64,000 nt of DNA from NCBI RefSeq assembly GCF_900091595.1, contig NZ_FMCW01000002.1:62001-126000 (forward strand). The letters are read 5' to 3'. This document shows, one piece after another, positions 36,930 through 45,615 of this stretch (positions within the stretch are counted from its first letter, which is position 1; each line of letters starts with the position of its first letter). Source of the DNA: Micromonospora haikouensis (lineage in GTDB: Bacteria; Actinomycetota; Actinomycetes; Mycobacteriales; Micromonosporaceae). The notes beneath the pieces are model-generated. The model worked only from the letters and a program-made list of their open reading frames with translations, was not told where the DNA came from and did no database searches. The translations under genes and the position numbers were made by a program.

Positions 36930-38111
36930 GTGAGTGGGAGCGGAAGGCAGGGGAGCGGGCCGGGCGGCGGGCTGCGCATCGGGCGGCACGAGGTGTGGCC
37001 GCCGGTGGTGCTCGCCCCGATGGCCGGGATCACCAACGTCGGGTTCCGCCGGCTGTGCCGGGAGCAGGGCGGCGGCATCTACGTCTGCGAGATGATCACC
37101 ACGGTCGCGCTGGTCGAGCGGAACCCGAAGACGCTGCGGATGATCGCCTTCGGCGACGACGAGCGGCCGCGCAGCCTCCAGCTCTACGGCACCGACCCGG
37201 AGATCACCGCCGCCGCCGTGCGGATCGTGGTGGAGAAGGATCTCGCCGACCACATCGACCTCAACTTCGGCTGCCCCGTCCCGAAGGTCACCCGGCGCGG
37301 CGGCGGATCGGCCCTGCCCTGGCGGCGGCGACTGTTCGCCCGCCTCGTCCGGGCCGCCGTGGACGCCGCGTCGCCCGCCGGGGTGCCGGTCACTGTGAAG
37401 ATGCGCAAGGGCATCGACGACGACCACCTGACGTACGTCGAGGCGGGGCTCGCCGCCCAGGACGCGGGCGTCGCGGCGGTGGCCCTGCACGGGCGTACGG
37501 CCGCGCAGCGCTACTCGGGCACCGCCGACTGGGACGCCATCGCCACCCTCAAGCAGGCGCTCGACGTGCCGGTCCTCGGCAACGGCGACATCTGGGAGGC
37601 CGACGACGCGTTGCGGATGGTCGCCCACACCGGCGTCGACGGCGTGGTGATCGGGCGCGGCTGCCTGGGTCGGCCGTGGCTCTTCGCCGACCTGGAGGCC
37701 GCGTTCGAGGGCCGGCCCGAGCGGCGGCTGCCCACCCTCGGCGAGGTGGCGACGACCATGCGCCGGCACGCCGAGCTGCTGGTCGACCAGTTCACGGCGG
37801 GCGCGCGCAACCCGGCCCGGGGCGAGCGGGACGGCTGCACGGACTTCCGCAAGCACGTGGCCTGGTATCTCAAGGGCTTCCCGGTCGGCAGCGAGCTGCG
37901 CCGCGAGCTGGCGATGATCGAGAGCCTGGCCCAGCTCGACGACCTGCTCGGCAAGCTCGACCCGGCCGAGCCGTTCCCGGTGGCGACGCTGGGTCAGCCG
38001 CGCGGCCGGACGAACTCGCCCGGCAAGGTCTTCCTGCCCGACGGCTGGCTGGCCAGCCGGGACGACGACACCGTGCCGGAGGGCGCCGAGCTGGCCGACT
38101 CCGGCGGCTGA
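36930..38111 (+). CDS. dus: tRNA dihydrouridine synthase (Dus family)
   Basis: FMN enzyme reducing uridines of tRNA D-loops. The 393 residues show the FMN-binding TIM barrel with LAPMAGITNVGFRRLC, the catalytic-Cys motif LNFGCPVPKVTRRGGGS, KMRKGIDDDH, LHGRTAAQRYSG, and VLGNGDIWEADDAL. The GTG start giving MSGSGRQGSG is set by the TACACT box 6 nt upstream; an ATG 14 codons earlier lies inside the repeat and would precede the promoter. Repeat copies C and D flank the gene. Confidence 0.94.
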   Translation: MSGSGRQGSGPGGGLRIGRHEVWPPVVLAPMAGITNVGFRRLCREQGGGIYVCEMITTVALVERNPKTLRMIAFGDDERPRSLQLYGTDPEITAAAVRIVVEKDLADHIDLNFGCPVPKVTRRGGGSALPWRRRLFARLVRAAVDAASPAGVPVTVKMRKGIDDDHLTYVEAGLAAQDAGVAAVALHGRTAAQRYSGTADWDAIATLKQALDVPVLGNGDIWEADDALRMVAHTGVDGVVIGRGCLGRPWLFADLEAAFEGRPERRLPTLGEVATTMRRHAELLVDQFTAGARNPARGERDGCTDFRKHVAWYLKGFPVGSELRRELAMIESLAQLDDLLGKLDPAEPFPVATLGQPRGRTNSPGKVFLPDGWLASRDDDTVPEGAELADSGG

Positions 38112-38114
38112 CGG

Positions 38115-38168
38115 TTTGCAGGGGCCCCTTGTACAACAGAAAGCGTTAACAAGGGGCCCTTCCTTACT
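38115..38168 (+). repeat. Paired GGGGCCCC intergenic repeat, copy D
   Basis: TTTGCAGGGGCCCCTTG, a spacer with GAAAGCGTTAAC, and AAGGGGCCCTTCCTTACTC, in the same orientation as copies A and C. It lies 3 bp after the dus stop and just before a strong terminator; no gene start follows. Confidence 0.85.
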
Positions 38169-38173
38169 CACGC

Positions 38174-38209
38174 CGAAGGGCCCGACCCCTGCCGGGGTCG
38201 GGCCCTTCG
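38174..38209. terminator. Bidirectional hairpin terminator after dus and the C39-like gene
   Basis: Perfect 16-bp stem (CGAAGGGCCCGACCCC and its complement) with a TGCC loop, between convergent genes. It is one of the strongest hairpins in the window. Confidence 0.85.
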
Positions 38210-38216
38210 TGTGGCG

Positions 38217-38870
38217 TCAGGAGGCGTAGCCGCGGCTGGCGATCCAGTGCGCCAGGGCGTCGACGTCGATGCGGTAGCTGGCCTGGTCCGGGTTGGCCGA
38301 GTCGGCGATCGTCACGGTCTTCCCGCCCTCGGAGTAGCCGACGACGCTGATGTAGTGGCCGCCCTCGAAGGAGTGGCTGACGCCGTCGGTGTCGGTGGCG
38401 GTGCCGGCGATGTTGGCCACCACGGCCCGGCCGTCGTCGACCGCGCGGACGACGTCGGCGCGCAGCTTGTCGACGCGCTTACCGTCGACCTTGTCGGCCG
38501 GCATCTCCGTGCTGTGGTACGCCTTGCGGCCGGTCTCCTTGTTCAGCACGGGGGTGATGTCGTTGATGGAGTTGGTGCCGGCCTCGGTGGTGCCCATCTC
38601 CTTGGCCATGGTGTCCACGTCGATGTTCTTGCCCTGCACGCTCAGCGCGTTGCGCGCCGCCGCCGGGCCACAGTAGTAGAAGTTGGGCTGCGCCTCGTAG
38701 CGCACGTCCAGCTGGCGCTCACCCGCCGGCCGACGCTCCGCCTGCACCGACGCGGCGGCCCGCTCCGCGGGGGTGGCCTGCGCGGCCAGCGCCGGACCCG
38801 CGATCCCACCAGCGGTCGCAGCGATACCGGCAACGGTCAGAGCGGTACGACGAATCAGATCGGTACGCAT
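38217..38870 (-). CDS. Secreted C39-like cysteine peptidase family protein
   Basis: Secreted protein of 217 residues. The signal peptide (MRTDLIRRTALTVAGIAATA...ALA) ends near residue 30. The mature domain has a catalytic Cys in NFYYCGPAAARNALSVQG, His in FEGGHYISVVGYSEGG and Asp in VTIADSANPDQ, the papain-like layout of C39 peptidases. Related proteins lie in bacteriocin processing or in extracellular proteolysis; the substrate is unknown. The ATG has GAGGAG 10 nt upstream. It stands alone. Confidence 0.85.
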   Translation of the reverse strand: MRTDLIRRTALTVAGIAATAGGIAGPALAAQATPAERAAASVQAERRPAGERQLDVRYEAQPNFYYCGPAAARNALSVQGKNIDVDTMAKEMGTTEAGTNSINDITPVLNKETGRKAYHSTEMPADKVDGKRVDKLRADVVRAVDDGRAVVANIAGTATDTDGVSHSFEGGHYISVVGYSEGGKTVTIADSANPDQASYRIDVDALAHWIASRGYAS

Positions 38871-39211
38871 GTCAGCGTGCTCCTCTGCTCGGGGGAGACG
38901 GCACCGCGAAAGGGGGATACGCGCGGCGGCACCGCGAGAAGACTGGGGGACACACACCCGGCGGCCAGGGGGCGGCCTGCTCGGGGCGTCGGGAGGATGT
39001 AACGACCCCGGCCCGTCCGCCATTCCCCGACCCGGGGACCGGGCTCACGGGGCGGGGCTGACCAGGCGGCAGAGCCCCGGTCGCATGCCAGATGCAACGC
39101 CCCCGCCCCCGACCCGATTCCGCCACCGCGGTGACCCGGGCCACGGGACGCCGTGGGGTGGACCGGACAGGTGGGTGGTGGGTGGCGTGCCGGGTTTGTC
39201 GTGGTGGGTGG
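38871..39211. other. Gene-free stretch between the C39-like gene and corA
   Basis: About 340 bp without a supportable gene. The part next to base 38870 is the leader of the C39-like peptidase. CACCGCGGTG near 39125 is a perfect 10-bp palindrome. Composition changes near 39150, where the + strand becomes G+T rich. No riboswitch was recognised with confidence. Confidence 0.5.
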
Positions 39212-40321
39212 TCAGAGCCAGCCGGAGCGGCGGAACAGTCGGTGCAGGGTCAGTGCGGCGGTGGCCATGAGCAGGAGTGCGGCGCCGTAGCCGTAGCGCC
39301 AGTGCAGTTCGGGCATGTGGGTGAAGTTCATCCCGTAGATGCCGGCGACGGCGGTTTGGGTCGCGGCGATGGCGGCCCAGGCGGCGATCTTGCGCATGTC
39401 GTTGTTCTGTTCGACGGCCAGTTGTGCCAGGCGGGTCTGCAGGATCGAGTTGAGCAGGTCGTCGTAGGCGTTGACGCGGTCGACTGCTCGGGCGAGGTCG
39501 CCGTCGACGTCGGTGAACCAGCGGCGTAGCGCGGGGGGTGGGCCGTCGGTGGGTGGTGTGGCCAGGGTGCGCAGTGGTGCCTGTGCGGGTAGGACGGCGC
39601 GTTTGAGTTCGACGATTTCTCGTTTGAGTTGGTAGATGTGCGGGATGTCGGCGGTGCGTTCGCGGGCGAAGACGGTTTCTTCGAGTTGTTCGAGGTCGGT
39701 TTCGACGTGGGTGGCGACGTCCAGGTACTGGGTGACCATGCGGGCGCAGATGGCGTATGCGACGGCCCAGGGGCCTTCGGCGAGGATGGCGCGGCGTTGT
39801 TGGAGGTCCTGGCGGACGGTGGTGAGTGCGCCGGGTGCGCCGTGGCGGACGGTGACGACGAAGCGGTCGCCGATGAAGATCATGACGTCGCCGGTGTCGA
39901 CGACTTCGGAGGTCTCGGTGAGTTCGGTGTGTTCGACGTATGCGGCGGTGCGGAGGACGAGCAGGGTGACGTCGTCGTGGCGTTGCAGGGTGGGTCGGTG
40001 TCCGTCGGTGAGGGCCTGGGTGATGTGGAATTCGTCGAGGCCGAAGGTGTGTCCGACTGCGGTCATGACGGCGGGGGTGGGGTCGTGCAGGCCGAGCCAG
40101 ACGAAGGAGTGTCGGTTGCGGCGGCTGTGGGTGTGGGCGTCGGTGTAGTGGGGTCGGCCGGGTTGGCGTTGGCCGTTGACGTAGACGGCGCAGTCGACGA
40201 CGGCGTCGGGGTTGGTCGGTCCGGTGGCGGGTGGTGTGGTGCGGGTGGGGCGGCGCAGTGCGCGTCGGAGCAGGTCGGGCAGGGTGGTGCGCTGTCGGGT
40301 CGGTGCGGGTCGTTGGTCCAC
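39212..40321 (-). CDS. corA: Magnesium/cobalt transporter CorA
   Basis: Pentameric divalent-cation channel of 369 residues. It has a long cytoplasmic alpha/beta funnel (GDVMIFIGDRFVVTVRHG), a stalk helix, and two C-terminal membrane helices with the YGMNFTHMPE loop that carries the universal GMN selectivity motif. The N-terminal 45 residues are low complexity. GTG start. Codon use differs from genes outside the island: CAA, AAA, GAA and ACA appear often. Confidence 0.94.
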   Translation of the reverse strand: MDQRPAPTRQRTTLPDLLRRALRRPTRTTPPATGPTNPDAVVDCAVYVNGQRQPGRPHYTDAHTHSRRNRHSFVWLGLHDPTPAVMTAVGHTFGLDEFHITQALTDGHRPTLQRHDDVTLLVLRTAAYVEHTELTETSEVVDTGDVMIFIGDRFVVTVRHGAPGALTTVRQDLQQRRAILAEGPWAVAYAICARMVTQYLDVATHVETDLEQLEETVFARERTADIPHIYQLKREIVELKRAVLPAQAPLRTLATPPTDGPPPALRRWFTDVDGDLARAVDRVNAYDDLLNSILQTRLAQLAVEQNNDMRKIAAWAAIAATQTAVAGIYGMNFTHMPELHWRYGYGAALLLMATAALTLHRLFRRSGWL

Positions 40322-40384
40322 CGGTCACCTCCGCCTTGCGGGGACTGACGGCAACCGTAGGGGATCTTCGGGTGGGGTGGTGGG

Positions 40385-41008
40385 TCAGGGCACGGCGGTG
40401 GCGAAGACGATGAGGTTGTCGGGGTAGGTGTGGTGGCGTTGGTCGAAGCGGCCGCCGCAGGTGATGAGGCGGAGTTGGGGTGTGGGGTTGGTGCCGTAGA
40501 CGAGGGCGGTGGGGAAGCGGGTCTTGGGGTAGGTGCGGATGTCGTCGACGGTGAAGGTGGCGGTGCGGTTGTCGGCGCGGGTGATGTGGATGCGGTCGCC
40601 GGGGTTGAGTCGGCCGAGGTTGAAGAAGACGGCGGGGCCGGTGTCGCGGTTGTCGACGTGTCCGACGATGACGGCGTTGCCGGCTTCGCCGGGGCTGACG
40701 CCGGGGCGGTACCAGCCGGCGGTGGGGGGTGGGCCGGCTGGGGGGACTTCCAGTTGGCCGTCGGTGGTGGCGGCGACGGGGACGATGTCGGCGTGTACGT
40801 CGATGGTGGGGATGGTGATGTGCAGGGGGGTGGCGTGGGGCAGGGGTGGTGCGGGGCTGGTGGTGCTGGTGGTGGTGGGCTTGGTGTCGGGTTGGGGTGG
40901 TGGGGGTGGGGTGTGGGTTGCGGCGGTGGCGAGGAGGCCGAGTCCGGCGGCGGCGGTGAGGGTGGTCAGTGTGATGGCGGCCCGGTGGGTGTGGTGGGGG
41001 GCTGCCAC
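40385..41008 (-). CDS. Class F sortase
   Basis: Membrane-anchored transpeptidase of 207 residues. One N-terminal helix (ITLTTLTAAAGLGLLATAA) and a Pro/Thr linker lead to the sortase barrel with the catalytic His in VIVGHVDNRDTG, Cys in LRLITCGGRF and an Arg soon after. The absence of the large N-terminal cap and the short size fit class F. The GTG start has a strong AAAGGAG 5 nt upstream. The next gene upstream on the same strand encodes a secreted protein with an LLATG sorting-like end, so the two probably work together. Confidence 0.9.
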   Translation of the reverse strand: MAAPHHTHRAAITLTTLTAAAGLGLLATAATHTPPPPPQPDTKPTTTSTTSPAPPLPHATPLHITIPTIDVHADIVPVAATTDGQLEVPPAGPPPTAGWYRPGVSPGEAGNAVIVGHVDNRDTGPAVFFNLGRLNPGDRIHITRADNRTATFTVDDIRTYPKTRFPTALVYGTNPTPQLRLITCGGRFDQRHHTYPDNLIVFATAVP

Positions 41009-41090
41009 GGTGTCTCCTTTCGGGCAGGTGGGGGTGCCCGCGTCGGTGGTGGCCGGCGCGGGCACCCGTGGCAGGGATGGGTGGTGTGGT

Positions 41091-41576
41091 TCAGGCTGGT
41101 GCGGTGGTGCGGCGGCGTCGTCGGCGGGTGAGGATGAGTGCGCTGGTGGTGGCGGCGGCGACGAGGGTGCTGCCGGTGGCGAGGAGGCCGGTGGTGTCGC
41201 TGTCGGTGCCGGTGCCGGCGGGTGCGGCGCCGATCGGGGTGACGGTGAAGGTGGCGCTGCCTGAGGTGGTGCCGTCGCCGCAGGTGGCGGTGACCGTGTA
41301 GGTGCCGAGGGTGAATCCGGCGGTGAACAGTTCCGCGCTGAGTCCGCCGCCGGCTGCGGCGGTGGTGGATCGGACGTTCTGGTCCCGGTCGGGGCCGGTG
41401 ACGTGGAAGAGCGCGTCGCCGGATTTCGGGTTGCAGGTGGAGGTGAGCACGACGGTGCCGCCGACCGGGGTGGTGGCTGGTGAGACGGTGGTGTCGGCGA
41501 TGGCGGCGGCGGGGAGCAGGAGTGTGCCGAGGCCCGCGCCGAGCGCTGCCGATCCGAGGATTGTCTGTGCCTTCAT
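41091..41576 (-). CDS. Secreted protein with sorting-signal-like C-terminus
   Basis: Protein of 161 residues. A signal peptide (MKAQTILGSAALGAGLGTLL...AIA) is followed by a single Ig-like domain (TVSPATTPVGGTVVLTSTC, YTVTATCGDGTTSGSATFTV), with two cysteines that could pair. The C-terminus is LLATG, a hydrophobic stretch (STLVAAATTSALILT), and RRRRRR, which is the order of a sortase signal (LxxTG, helix, positive tail). It lies 82 bp upstream of the class F sortase gene. It is probably the cognate substrate. Confidence 0.78.
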   Translation of the reverse strand: MKAQTILGSAALGAGLGTLLLPAAAIADTTVSPATTPVGGTVVLTSTCNPKSGDALFHVTGPDRDQNVRSTTAAAGGGLSAELFTAGFTLGTYTVTATCGDGTTSGSATFTVTPIGAAPAGTGTDSDTTGLLATGSTLVAAATTSALILTRRRRRRTTAPA

Positions 41577-41759
41577 ACGCGTCTTCCCTCACTTTTCGTC
41601 CGCTGTCGCGTGGGACGTCGTTCGGGTGGCCAGCTCCGTGTGTAGCACCGGTGTGTCCCACACTAGGAGGGTTGGGTCCTCGATCCGGTGGGATTGAGAA
41701 TTCTTCGTTGCCGTCCTGTGGCGGGGGCTGGTGGGGCGGTGTGGGTGGTCCGTCCGTGC

Positions 41760-41775
41760 CATGATCGTGATCATG
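41760..41775. promoter_or_regulatory. Perfect dyad CATGATC-GT-GATCATG over the AKR start
   Basis: Two 7-bp arms around GT overlap both possible ATG starts of the aldo/keto reductase. It lies at the edge of the 180-bp gap between divergent genes. It may be an operator, or a consequence of two nearby ATG codons. Confidence 0.35.
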
Positions 41776-42666
41776 AATACGGGGACTGTCACCGCGGACG
41801 CCGCGGGCACGTGGACGCTGGGCGATCTCACGGTCAACCGGATGGGTCTGGGCGCGATGCGGTTGACGAAGACGGCGGATGGTCGACCCAGCGACCGGGG
41901 GCGGGCGGTCGGGGTGTTGCGCCGGGCCGTGGAGTTGGGTGTCAACCACATCGACACGGCCTCGTTCTATTTCTCGGCGTTGCGTTCGGCGAACGAGCTG
42001 ATCAATACGGCTCTCGCGCCGTACCCGGAGGATCTGGTGATCGCGACGAAGGTCGGGCCGGGCAAGGACGCGTCGGGGGAGTGGTTGCCGTTGGCGCGGC
42101 CCGAGCAGTTGCGGGGGCAGGTGGAGGAGAACCTGCGGCAGTTGGGCCGTGACCACCTGGACCTGGTGTATCTGCGGCAGGATGGTCTGGAGTCGGTGGC
42201 GGAGCATTTCGGCGCGTTGGCCGAGCTGCGTGAGGCGGGTCTGATCCGGCAGCTTGGCATCTCCAACGTCCGTCCGCATCATCTGCCGCAGGCGCAGGCC
42301 GTCGCGCCGGTGGTGAGTGTGCAGAACGCGTACGGGCTGGGGTATCGGACGCGCCACGACCAGTTCCTGCGGGACTGCGCGGCGCAGGGTGTGGCGTATG
42401 TGCCGTTCTTTTCCCTGGCGACCACGGGCCGGGAGGCGGGCGCGAGCGGCGTGGAGGACGCGGAGGTGCGGGCGGTCGCCGCGGCGCACGGGGTGTCGCC
42501 GGTGCAGGTCCGGCTGGCGTGGACGTTGGGGCGGGGCCCGAACGTGCTGGCGATTCCCGGCACGGGCGATCCGGATCATCTGGTGGCGAACGTGGCGGCG
42601 GGGGCGTTGCGGTTGACCGACGGGGACCTGACCCGGTTGGAGGCCGTGCACCGGCGCGGCGAGTGA
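41773..42666 (+). CDS. Aldo/keto reductase family oxidoreductase
   Basis: NAD(P)H-dependent TIM-barrel protein of 297 residues. The motif GVNHIDTASFYFSALRSANE holds the catalytic Asp and Tyr, and IATKVGPGK the Lys. The position of the usual catalytic His is changed: LDLVYLRQDG instead of a LHxP motif. The C-terminal NADP-binding site (AIPGTGDPDHL) is present. ATG at 41773 is chosen; the ATG at 41761 is equally possible. Substrate unknown. Codon use is rich in TTG and GGT, like the rest of this island. Confidence 0.87.
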   Translation: MNTGTVTADAAGTWTLGDLTVNRMGLGAMRLTKTADGRPSDRGRAVGVLRRAVELGVNHIDTASFYFSALRSANELINTALAPYPEDLVIATKVGPGKDASGEWLPLARPEQLRGQVEENLRQLGRDHLDLVYLRQDGLESVAEHFGALAELREAGLIRQLGISNVRPHHLPQAQAVAPVVSVQNAYGLGYRTRHDQFLRDCAAQGVAYVPFFSLATTGREAGASGVEDAEVRAVAAAHGVSPVQVRLAWTLGRGPNVLAIPGTGDPDHLVANVAAGALRLTDGDLTRLEAVHRRGE

Positions 42667-42728
42667 CGGTGGCGTTGTCGCCGCCGGCCGGTGTCGGGTG
42701 GCGGCGGGTGGTGTGACAGCGTGTCGGG

Positions 42729-43919
42729 GTGAACGATGGCGTGCCGGTCGACGTCGACGTCGCCCTGGTCGGCGGTGGGGGTGCCGCGTCGCTGGTCCTG
42801 GCGGCGCTGGACCGGCACGGGTTGGCGGGGTTGCGGGTCGCCGTGGTGGATCCGGTGCGCAGGCGCGGCCAGGATCGCACGTGGGCGTTCTGGGGTCGTC
42901 CCGGTGGTGAGCTCGACGGGGTGCTCAGCGCCAGTTGGGGGCAGGTGGAGGTGGTCACGCCGGCTCGCCGGCGGGTGCTGGACCTGGCGCCGCTGCGGTA
43001 TGCGATGGTGCGGTCCGCTCCGGTGTATGCGCGGGCGGCGGAGGCGGAGCGGCGGCTGGGGGCGGTACGGTTCGACGTGGCGGTGGCGGGGCTCGACGAC
43101 GACGGCACGCGGGTGGTGGTGCGCGGCGGGGACGGTGCGCCGCTGGTGCGGGCGTCGTGGGTGCTCGACTCGCGTCCCCGGCCGCCGGCGCGGCCGGGCC
43201 GGACGTGCTGGTTGCAGCATTTCCGGGGTTGGTGGGTCGCCTCGGAGGTGGCGTTGTTCGATCCGCGGCGGGCGGTGTTGATGGATTTCCGCACCCCGCA
43301 GCCGGGCCGGGGGGTGTCGTTCGGTTACGTGTTGCCGGTCAGCGACCGGTTCGCGCTGGTGGAGTACACCGAGTTCTCCCCGGCCCGGTTGACGGGCGAC
43401 GGGTACGACCGGGCGTTGCGCGGCTATCTGGGTCGGCTCGGGTGGGATCCGGCGGCGTTGGTGGTGCGGGAGGTGGAGGATGGGGTGATTCCGATGACCG
43501 ATGCGCCGTTTCCGCGTCGTCCCTCGCCTCGGGTGGTGCGGTTGGGCACGGCGGGTGGCGCGACCCGCCCGTCGACGGGGTTCACGTTCTCGGCGATGCT
43601 GCGGCAGGCCGAGCAGGTGGCGGCGGCGTTGGCGGGTGGGCGGGCGCCGGTGCCGGCACCGGCGTATCCGCGTCGGCACCTGTGGATGGACGCGGTGGCG
43701 TTGCGGGCCCTGGACACGGGTCGGGTCGGTGGTCCGGAGTTCTTCGACCGGTTGTTCGACCGTAATCCGGCGTCGCGGGTGCTGCGGTTCCTCGACGGTG
43801 ACACCGGGGTGGTGGAGGATCTGGCGGTGATGCGGTCGAGCCCGTTGGCGCCGATGACGTCCGCGGTGCTCGGTGACGCGGTGGGGCGGTTGCGTGGTCG
43901 GCTGCGTCGGCCCGGGTGA
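42729..43919 (+). CDS. Lycopene cyclase family protein (CrtY/CrtL-like)
   Basis: Flavin-dependent cyclase of 396 residues forming beta-ionone rings on carotenoids. The N-terminus VDVALVGGGGAASLVLAAL is the dinucleotide-binding motif; RTWAFWGRP, GTAGGATRPSTGFTFSAMLR and FFDRLFDRNPASRVLRFLDG are characteristic of bacterial lycopene cyclases. GTG start. No other carotenoid gene (crtB, crtI or crtE) lies in this window, so precursors must be made elsewhere. It runs into the convergent serine hydrolase gene, 15 bp away. Confidence 0.88.
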   Translation: MNDGVPVDVDVALVGGGGAASLVLAALDRHGLAGLRVAVVDPVRRRGQDRTWAFWGRPGGELDGVLSASWGQVEVVTPARRRVLDLAPLRYAMVRSAPVYARAAEAERRLGAVRFDVAVAGLDDDGTRVVVRGGDGAPLVRASWVLDSRPRPPARPGRTCWLQHFRGWWVASEVALFDPRRAVLMDFRTPQPGRGVSFGYVLPVSDRFALVEYTEFSPARLTGDGYDRALRGYLGRLGWDPAALVVREVEDGVIPMTDAPFPRRPSPRVVRLGTAGGATRPSTGFTFSAMLRQAEQVAAALAGGRAPVPAPAYPRRHLWMDAVALRALDTGRVGGPEFFDRLFDRNPASRVLRFLDGDTGVVEDLAVMRSSPLAPMTSAVLGDAVGRLRGRLRRPG

Positions 43920-43934
43920 GCGCGGGGTCGCCGG

Positions 43935-45029
43935 TCAGCCGGGGCTCGCGGCGACGGTGTCGCGGATGCGGGCCCGCAGGTGCTGCAGGGGGTCGCCGTC
44001 GCCGACGGCGAGGCGGTTGCGGGTCGCGGCGACGGTGAGGCCCCACCGGGGGTAGGCGAAGGCGAGGCTGCCGCCGCTGCCGGCGGCGCCGAAGGACCCG
44101 TCGTCGTCGATGGAGTAGCCGAGACCCCAGGTCGTTTCCCGGCCGAAGACCCATTCGGTGCCGCGGACGGCGGGGGAGGACACGGCACGCAGCCGGTGCG
44201 GTGAGATCAGCCGTACGCCGTCGACGGGGCCGAGGAGCGCGGCGTACATGCGGGCGGCGGCGCGGGCGGTGAGGGTGCCGACGGCGGGCACGTCGGGTCG
44301 GGTGGCGAGGGTGGCGTCGGGGCGGACCCCGGGCGGGACGACCCGGTCGAGGTGGGGTAGTTGACCGGCGAACGCCTCCAGCATGGTCGACAGGTTGCCG
44401 TCTTCCATGCGGGCCAGGCCGGGTTGGGCGGTGGGGTGGACGCCGCAGAGCAGTTCCCCGGCGACGCCGAGGGGCGCGGCGACATCCTCGGTGAGGATGT
44501 CGCCGACGCGGCGGCCGGTGACGCGGCGGATCACCTCGCCGACGATCCAGCCGAACGTCCACGCGTGGTAGGCGAGTTGGTGGCCGGGTGTCCACAGGGG
44601 TCGGGCGTCGGCGACGATGCCGCACATGCGGTCCCAGTCGGCGAAGTCGTCGAGGGTGACGTCGGCGGGTAGCGCCGGTATCCCGGCGGTGTGGGTGAGG
44701 GCGTGGCGCAGGGTGATGTGGTCCTTGCCGTGGCGGGCGAACTCGGGCCACACGTCGGCGATGCGCAGGTCGTAGTCGAGGTGCCCGCGTTCGGCCAGCA
44801 CGTGTACGACGGTGGCGGTGAGTCCCTTGCCGGTGGAGACGCCGTAGACGCCGGTGGCGGCGGTCATGGGCCGGCCGGTGGTGGTGTCGGCGACGCCGGC
44901 GTGGGCGTCGACGATCGGTTCGCCGTGCAGGTAGGCGGCGACCTGTACGCCTGCCTCGCGGCCGGTGCAGACGAGGCCGTCGATGGTGGCGTGGATCTCG
45001 GCCCGGAGGTTGTCGAGGCGGTCGGTCAC
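43935..45029 (-). CDS. Serine hydrolase, beta-lactamase family (EstB-like)
   Basis: Cytoplasmic esterase-like protein of 364 residues. The catalytic SxxK is in VYGVSTGKGLTATVV and the Tyr in LAYHAWTFGWIVGEV. TAGIPALPADVTL and the late GAAGSGGSLAFAYP complete the class C/EstB pattern. No signal peptide. Start choice is uncertain: GTG (VTDRLDNLRAE) with a weak AGGGTGG upstream, or ATG six codons earlier. It is divergent from rnhA. Substrate unknown. Confidence 0.86.
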   Translation of the reverse strand: MTDRLDNLRAEIHATIDGLVCTGREAGVQVAAYLHGEPIVDAHAGVADTTTGRPMTAATGVYGVSTGKGLTATVVHVLAERGHLDYDLRIADVWPEFARHGKDHITLRHALTHTAGIPALPADVTLDDFADWDRMCGIVADARPLWTPGHQLAYHAWTFGWIVGEVIRRVTGRRVGDILTEDVAAPLGVAGELLCGVHPTAQPGLARMEDGNLSTMLEAFAGQLPHLDRVVPPGVRPDATLATRPDVPAVGTLTARAAARMYAALLGPVDGVRLISPHRLRAVSSPAVRGTEWVFGRETTWGLGYSIDDDGSFGAAGSGGSLAFAYPRWGLTVAATRNRLAVGDGDPLQHLRARIRDTVAASPG

Positions 45030-45114
45030 GGTGAGCCACCCTGCCATGCCGCCGGTGGTGGCGCCGCCGGTTTTCTGCCGGCGGGGGGTGGTCGGTGCCG
45101 GTCGGGGCGGCCGG

Positions 45115-45120
45115 TAGGTT
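45115..45120 (+). promoter_or_regulatory. -10 box TAGGTT of a likely leaderless rnhA promoter
   Basis: TAGGTT lies exactly 6 nt before the ATG of rnhA and no ribosome binding site precedes it. Confidence 0.45.
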
Positions 45121-45126
45121 GCGGGC

Positions 45127-45615
45127 ATGGTGGATGCGGCGGCCGGTGGGGTCGTGGAGATCTGGACCGACGGGGCGTGCAGCGGCAATCCGGGTCCGGG
45201 TGGGTGGGGTGCGGTGCTGCGGTACGGCACCCACGAGCGGGACCTGTGCGGGGGAGAGGCGACGCCGACGACCAACAACCGGATGGAGCTGATGGCGGCG
45301 ATCCGGGCGTTGGAGAGCCTGACCCGGCCGGTGTCGGTGCGGTTGCACACCGACAGCACGTATGTGCGTAACGGCATCACCGGTTGGTTGGCCGGGTGGA
45401 AACGCAACGGGTGGGTGACGGCGGCGCGGCAGCCGGTCAAGAACGCGGACCTGTGGCAGCGGTTGGAGGCGGCCTGCGCCCGGCACGAGGTGACCTGGTT
45501 GTGGGTGAAGGGGCACAACGGGCATCCGGAGAACGAGCGGGCCGACGCCCTGGCCGGCCGGGGCATGGCGCAGGCGCGGGCGGAGGTGGGGGCGGGGGCG
45601 GCCCGACGGGGGTGA
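45127..45615 (+). CDS. rnhA: Ribonuclease HI
   Basis: Endonuclease that removes RNA from RNA-DNA hybrids. The 162 residues carry the four catalytic acids: [38 protein letters not shown] and the final D in [11 protein letters not shown], plus the [10 protein letters not shown] loop. Length is standard for the bacterial type. ATG preceded at 6 nt by TAGGTT. It is the last gene of the skewed island, before the P450. Confidence 0.95.
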   Translation: MVDAAAGGVVEIWTDGACSGNPGPGGWGAVLRYGTHERDLCGGEATPTTNNRMELMAAIRALESLTRPVSVRLHTDSTYVRNGITGWLAGWKRNGWVTAARQPVKNADLWQRLEAACARHEVTWLWVKGHNGHPENERADALAGRGMAQARAEVGAGAARRG

